DNA of 14,992 bases. Origin: Acidimicrobiales bacterium (GTDB lineage: Bacteria; Actinomycetota; Acidimicrobiia; Acidimicrobiales; Poriferisodaliceae). The stretch lies in assembly GCA_020631315.1 (NCBI GenBank), contig JAHDHM010000038.1, forward strand, positions 1-14,992, given 5' to 3'. Under the pieces are notes generated by a model. That model had not been told where the DNA came from and ran no database searches. It saw only the letters and a program-made list of their open reading frames with translations. Below are positions 13,658 to 14,992 of this stretch, one piece after another (within the stretch, counting starts at the first letter, position 1; each line of letters starts with the position of its first letter). Position numbers and translations under genes: made by a program.

Positions 13658-14632
13658 GTGACGACCCATCGCCACGGCATCACCATTCCCTTCGACGGGC
13701 CGCTGCACACCCAGCGCGACCTCGTCGTCGAACTGGCCGACCTCGGCTACACGGATCTGTGGAGTTCCGAGGCCGACGGCACCGATGGCTTCACCCCGCT
13801 CGCCCTCGCGAGTCAGTGGGCTCCGCAGATGCGGCTCGGCATCGCCATCATCCCCGCCTACACCCGCGGGCCGGCACTCATGGCCCAGCAGGTCGCGTCG
13901 ATCTGCGAGGCGGCGCCCGGCAACTTCGTGATGGGCATCGGATCGTCGTCCAACGTGATCGTCGAACGTTGGAACGGCATCCCGTTCGAGAAGCCCTACC
14001 AGCGCACTCGTGACATGACCAGGTTCCTGCGGACGGCGCTCACGGGCGAGAAGGTGACCCAGGAGTACGAGACGTTCGAGGTCAAGGGGTTCACGTTGCG
14101 TCGACCCCCCGAGCAGCAGCCGAAGATCCTCATCGCCGCGCTCCGTGAGGGAATGCTCCGGCTCGCCGGCCGTGAAGGCGACGGAGCGATCATCAACTGG
14201 CTGTCGGCTGACGACGTGCCCACCGTGACCGCACCGGTCCACGCCCAGGGGCCCGACAAGGAGATCGTCGCCCGCATCTTCGTGTGCCCGAACCCCGACG
14301 CCGACGCCGTCCGTGCCTCGGCGCGGTTCGCCATCGCCGCGTACCTCAACGTGCCGGTCTACGCGGCCTTCCACGAGTGGCTCGGTCGAGGTGACCGTCT
14401 GCAGGGCATGTGGGACAACTGGAAGGCAGGCGACCGCAAGGCTGCGCTCGCCGCGATCCCGGACTCCGTCGTCGACGAGCTCATCGTCCACGGCACACCC
14501 GAGGAGTGCCGCGAGCACATCGACCGCTACCACGAGCAGGGCGTGGACACCTCGGCCATCGCGATCATGCCGTTCGGTGGCATCGATCCGGTCCAGGCCG
14601 CACGTGATCTCTCGCCGGCCGCCCGGGGCTGA
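13658..14632 (+). CDS. LLM-class (luciferase-like) flavin/F420-dependent oxidoreductase
   Basis: This 324-residue protein has the bacterial luciferase-like TIM-barrel pattern. Characteristic stretches are DLGYTDLWSSEADGTDGFTPLALA near the N-terminus, RLGIAIIPAYTRGPALMAQQ, and FVMGIGSSS followed by VERWNGIPFEKPYQRTRDMTRFLR. The region PKILIAALREGMLRLAGREGDG and the C-terminal TPEECREHIDRYHEQGVD are typical of actinobacterial F420-dependent members, so F420 rather than FMN is the likely cofactor; this is inference. The substrate is unknown. The GTG start is supported by AGGAG at 13647-13651, six bases upstream. It is divergent from the amidase and followed by msrA 107 bases downstream. Confidence 0.9.
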   Translation: MTTHRHGITIPFDGPLHTQRDLVVELADLGYTDLWSSEADGTDGFTPLALASQWAPQMRLGIAIIPAYTRGPALMAQQVASICEAAPGNFVMGIGSSSNVIVERWNGIPFEKPYQRTRDMTRFLRTALTGEKVTQEYETFEVKGFTLRRPPEQQPKILIAALREGMLRLAGREGDGAIINWLSADDVPTVTAPVHAQGPDKEIVARIFVCPNPDADAVRASARFAIAAYLNVPVYAAFHEWLGRGDRLQGMWDNWKAGDRKAALAAIPDSVVDELIVHGTPEECREHIDRYHEQGVDTSAIAIMPFGGIDPVQAARDLSPAARG

Positions 14633-14662
14633 CACAGTTCAGGAACGAAGTGTGAACGTGTC
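14631..14662 (+). terminator. Candidate hairpin at the end of the LLM gene
   Basis: GACAC (14631-14635) pairs with GTGTC (14658-14662) and GTTC (14637-14640) with GAAC (14654-14657). This gives nine base pairs with one bulged A and a 13-base loop. The stem begins within the LLM stop codon. There is no T-tract and the loop is large, so termination is only a possibility. Confidence 0.3.
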
Positions 14663-14680
14663 GCCGATCGCGCTTCGCGT

Positions 14681-14706
14681 GGAACGAACGGTCTCGGACC
14701 GGTGTT
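14681..14706 (+). promoter_or_regulatory. SigR/SigH-like promoter upstream of msrA
   Basis: GGAAC (14681-14685), exactly 18 bases and GTT (14704-14706) match the actinobacterial SigR/SigH redox-stress promoter pattern. A start about eight to ten bases beyond the GTT would give a 25-base leader holding the AAAGGAG ribosome binding site, a sensible geometry. msrA genes are known members of SigR-type regulons in other actinobacteria. Confidence 0.5.
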
Positions 14707-14739
14707 TCGGCTTGCAGAACGACACGAAAGGAGCCCGAG

Positions 14740-14992
14740 ATGTGGTTCGGACGTGACAAGCAGACGATGGTGGACCCCGAGGCAGCACTGCCCGGCCGGT
14801 CGATGACGATGCCGGTGCCCGATCGACACTTCGTGAACGGCAACCCCCTGAAGGGTCCCTGGCCCGCCGGTTTCGAGACCCTCGTGGTCGGCATGGGGTG
14901 TTTCTGGGGTGCGGAACGCAAGTTCTGGGAGACCGAGGGCGTCTACTCGACGTCGGTCGGCTACGCCGCCGGGTACACACCCAACCCGACGT
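14740..14992 (+). CDS. msrA: Peptide methionine (S)-S-oxide reductase MsrA, N-terminal part
   Basis: Only the first 84 residues are in the window; the gene runs off the right edge. The active-site motif GCFWGAE is present with the catalytic C54, followed by [24 protein letters not shown], a clear MsrA signature. MsrA reduces methionine-S-sulfoxide in proteins and free methionine. About 45 residues precede the core ([10 protein letters not shown] and a [16 protein letters not shown] lead-in), a common N-terminal extension in the family. The ATG has an excellent ribosome binding site AAAGGAG (14727-14733), six bases upstream. A SigR-like motif upstream suggests oxidative-stress control. Completeness of the rest cannot be judged. 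Confidence 0.95.
   Translation, partial: MWFGRDKQTMVDPEAALPGRSMTMPVPDRHFVNGNPLKGPWPAGFETLVVGMGCFWGAERKFWETEGVYSTSVGYAAGYTPNPT

Noticed and set aside
13592..14635. 347-residue minus-strand open frame opposite the LLM oxidoreductase
   Set aside because: It has no domain signature, while the plus-strand frame has a clear family match with a good ribosome binding site.

Overview
The window looks like chromosomal DNA of a high-GC Gram-positive bacterium. It encodes a mycothiol S-conjugate amidase and a luciferase-like (F420-type) oxidoreductase, both typical of Actinobacteria. Several promoters resemble the leaderless actinobacterial type. I lean towards a marine or aquatic Acidimicrobiia-like lineage, but that is a guess from gene style, not a measured placement. 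Coding density is very high. I see no mobile element, tRNA, rRNA, CRISPR array or prophage.

Layout. (1) 12-4688, minus strand: a complete four-gene 2-oxoacid dehydrogenase operon in the order E1alpha, E1beta, E2, E3. Every junction overlaps by 1-4 bases. The sequence features favour the branched-chain 2-oxoacid (bkd) type. (2) 4799-5632, minus: an EamA-type transporter whose start codon lies inside a perfect 15-bp inverted repeat. (3) 5711-7161, minus: a coupled NfeD and SPFH/stomatin pair. (4) 7318-8546, plus: mca (mycothiol S-conjugate amidase) coupled to an SCP2-like protein. (5) 8559-10517, minus: a thermonuclease-like putative lipoprotein, a thiolase and a 77-residue orphan. (6) 10565-11185, plus: a membrane-anchored protein with an HEAFH motif, possibly a metallopeptidase. 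(7) 11245-12146, plus: an ArsR-type regulator coupled to an SRPBCC/AHSA1 protein, with a palindrome directly before the regulator's start. (8) 12172-13587, minus: an amidase-signature enzyme. (9) 13658-14632, plus: an LLM-class oxidoreductase. (10) 14740 to the window end, plus: the N-terminal part of msrA.

Two themes link the genes. The first is acyl-CoA metabolism: branched-chain keto-acid oxidation, a thiolase and an SCP2-like lipid-binding protein. The second is thiol and oxidative-stress defence: mca, msrA and possibly the NfeD/SPFH membrane pair. Upstream of msrA, and between nfeD and mca, there are sequences resembling the SigR/SigH (redox-responsive ECF sigma factor) promoter.

No obviously new multi-gene system is present. 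The points most worth a second look are regulatory: the inverted repeat over the transporter start, the SigR-like motifs, the repeated leaderless-promoter pattern and the ArsR palindrome. The uncharacterised HEAFH membrane protein is also of interest.
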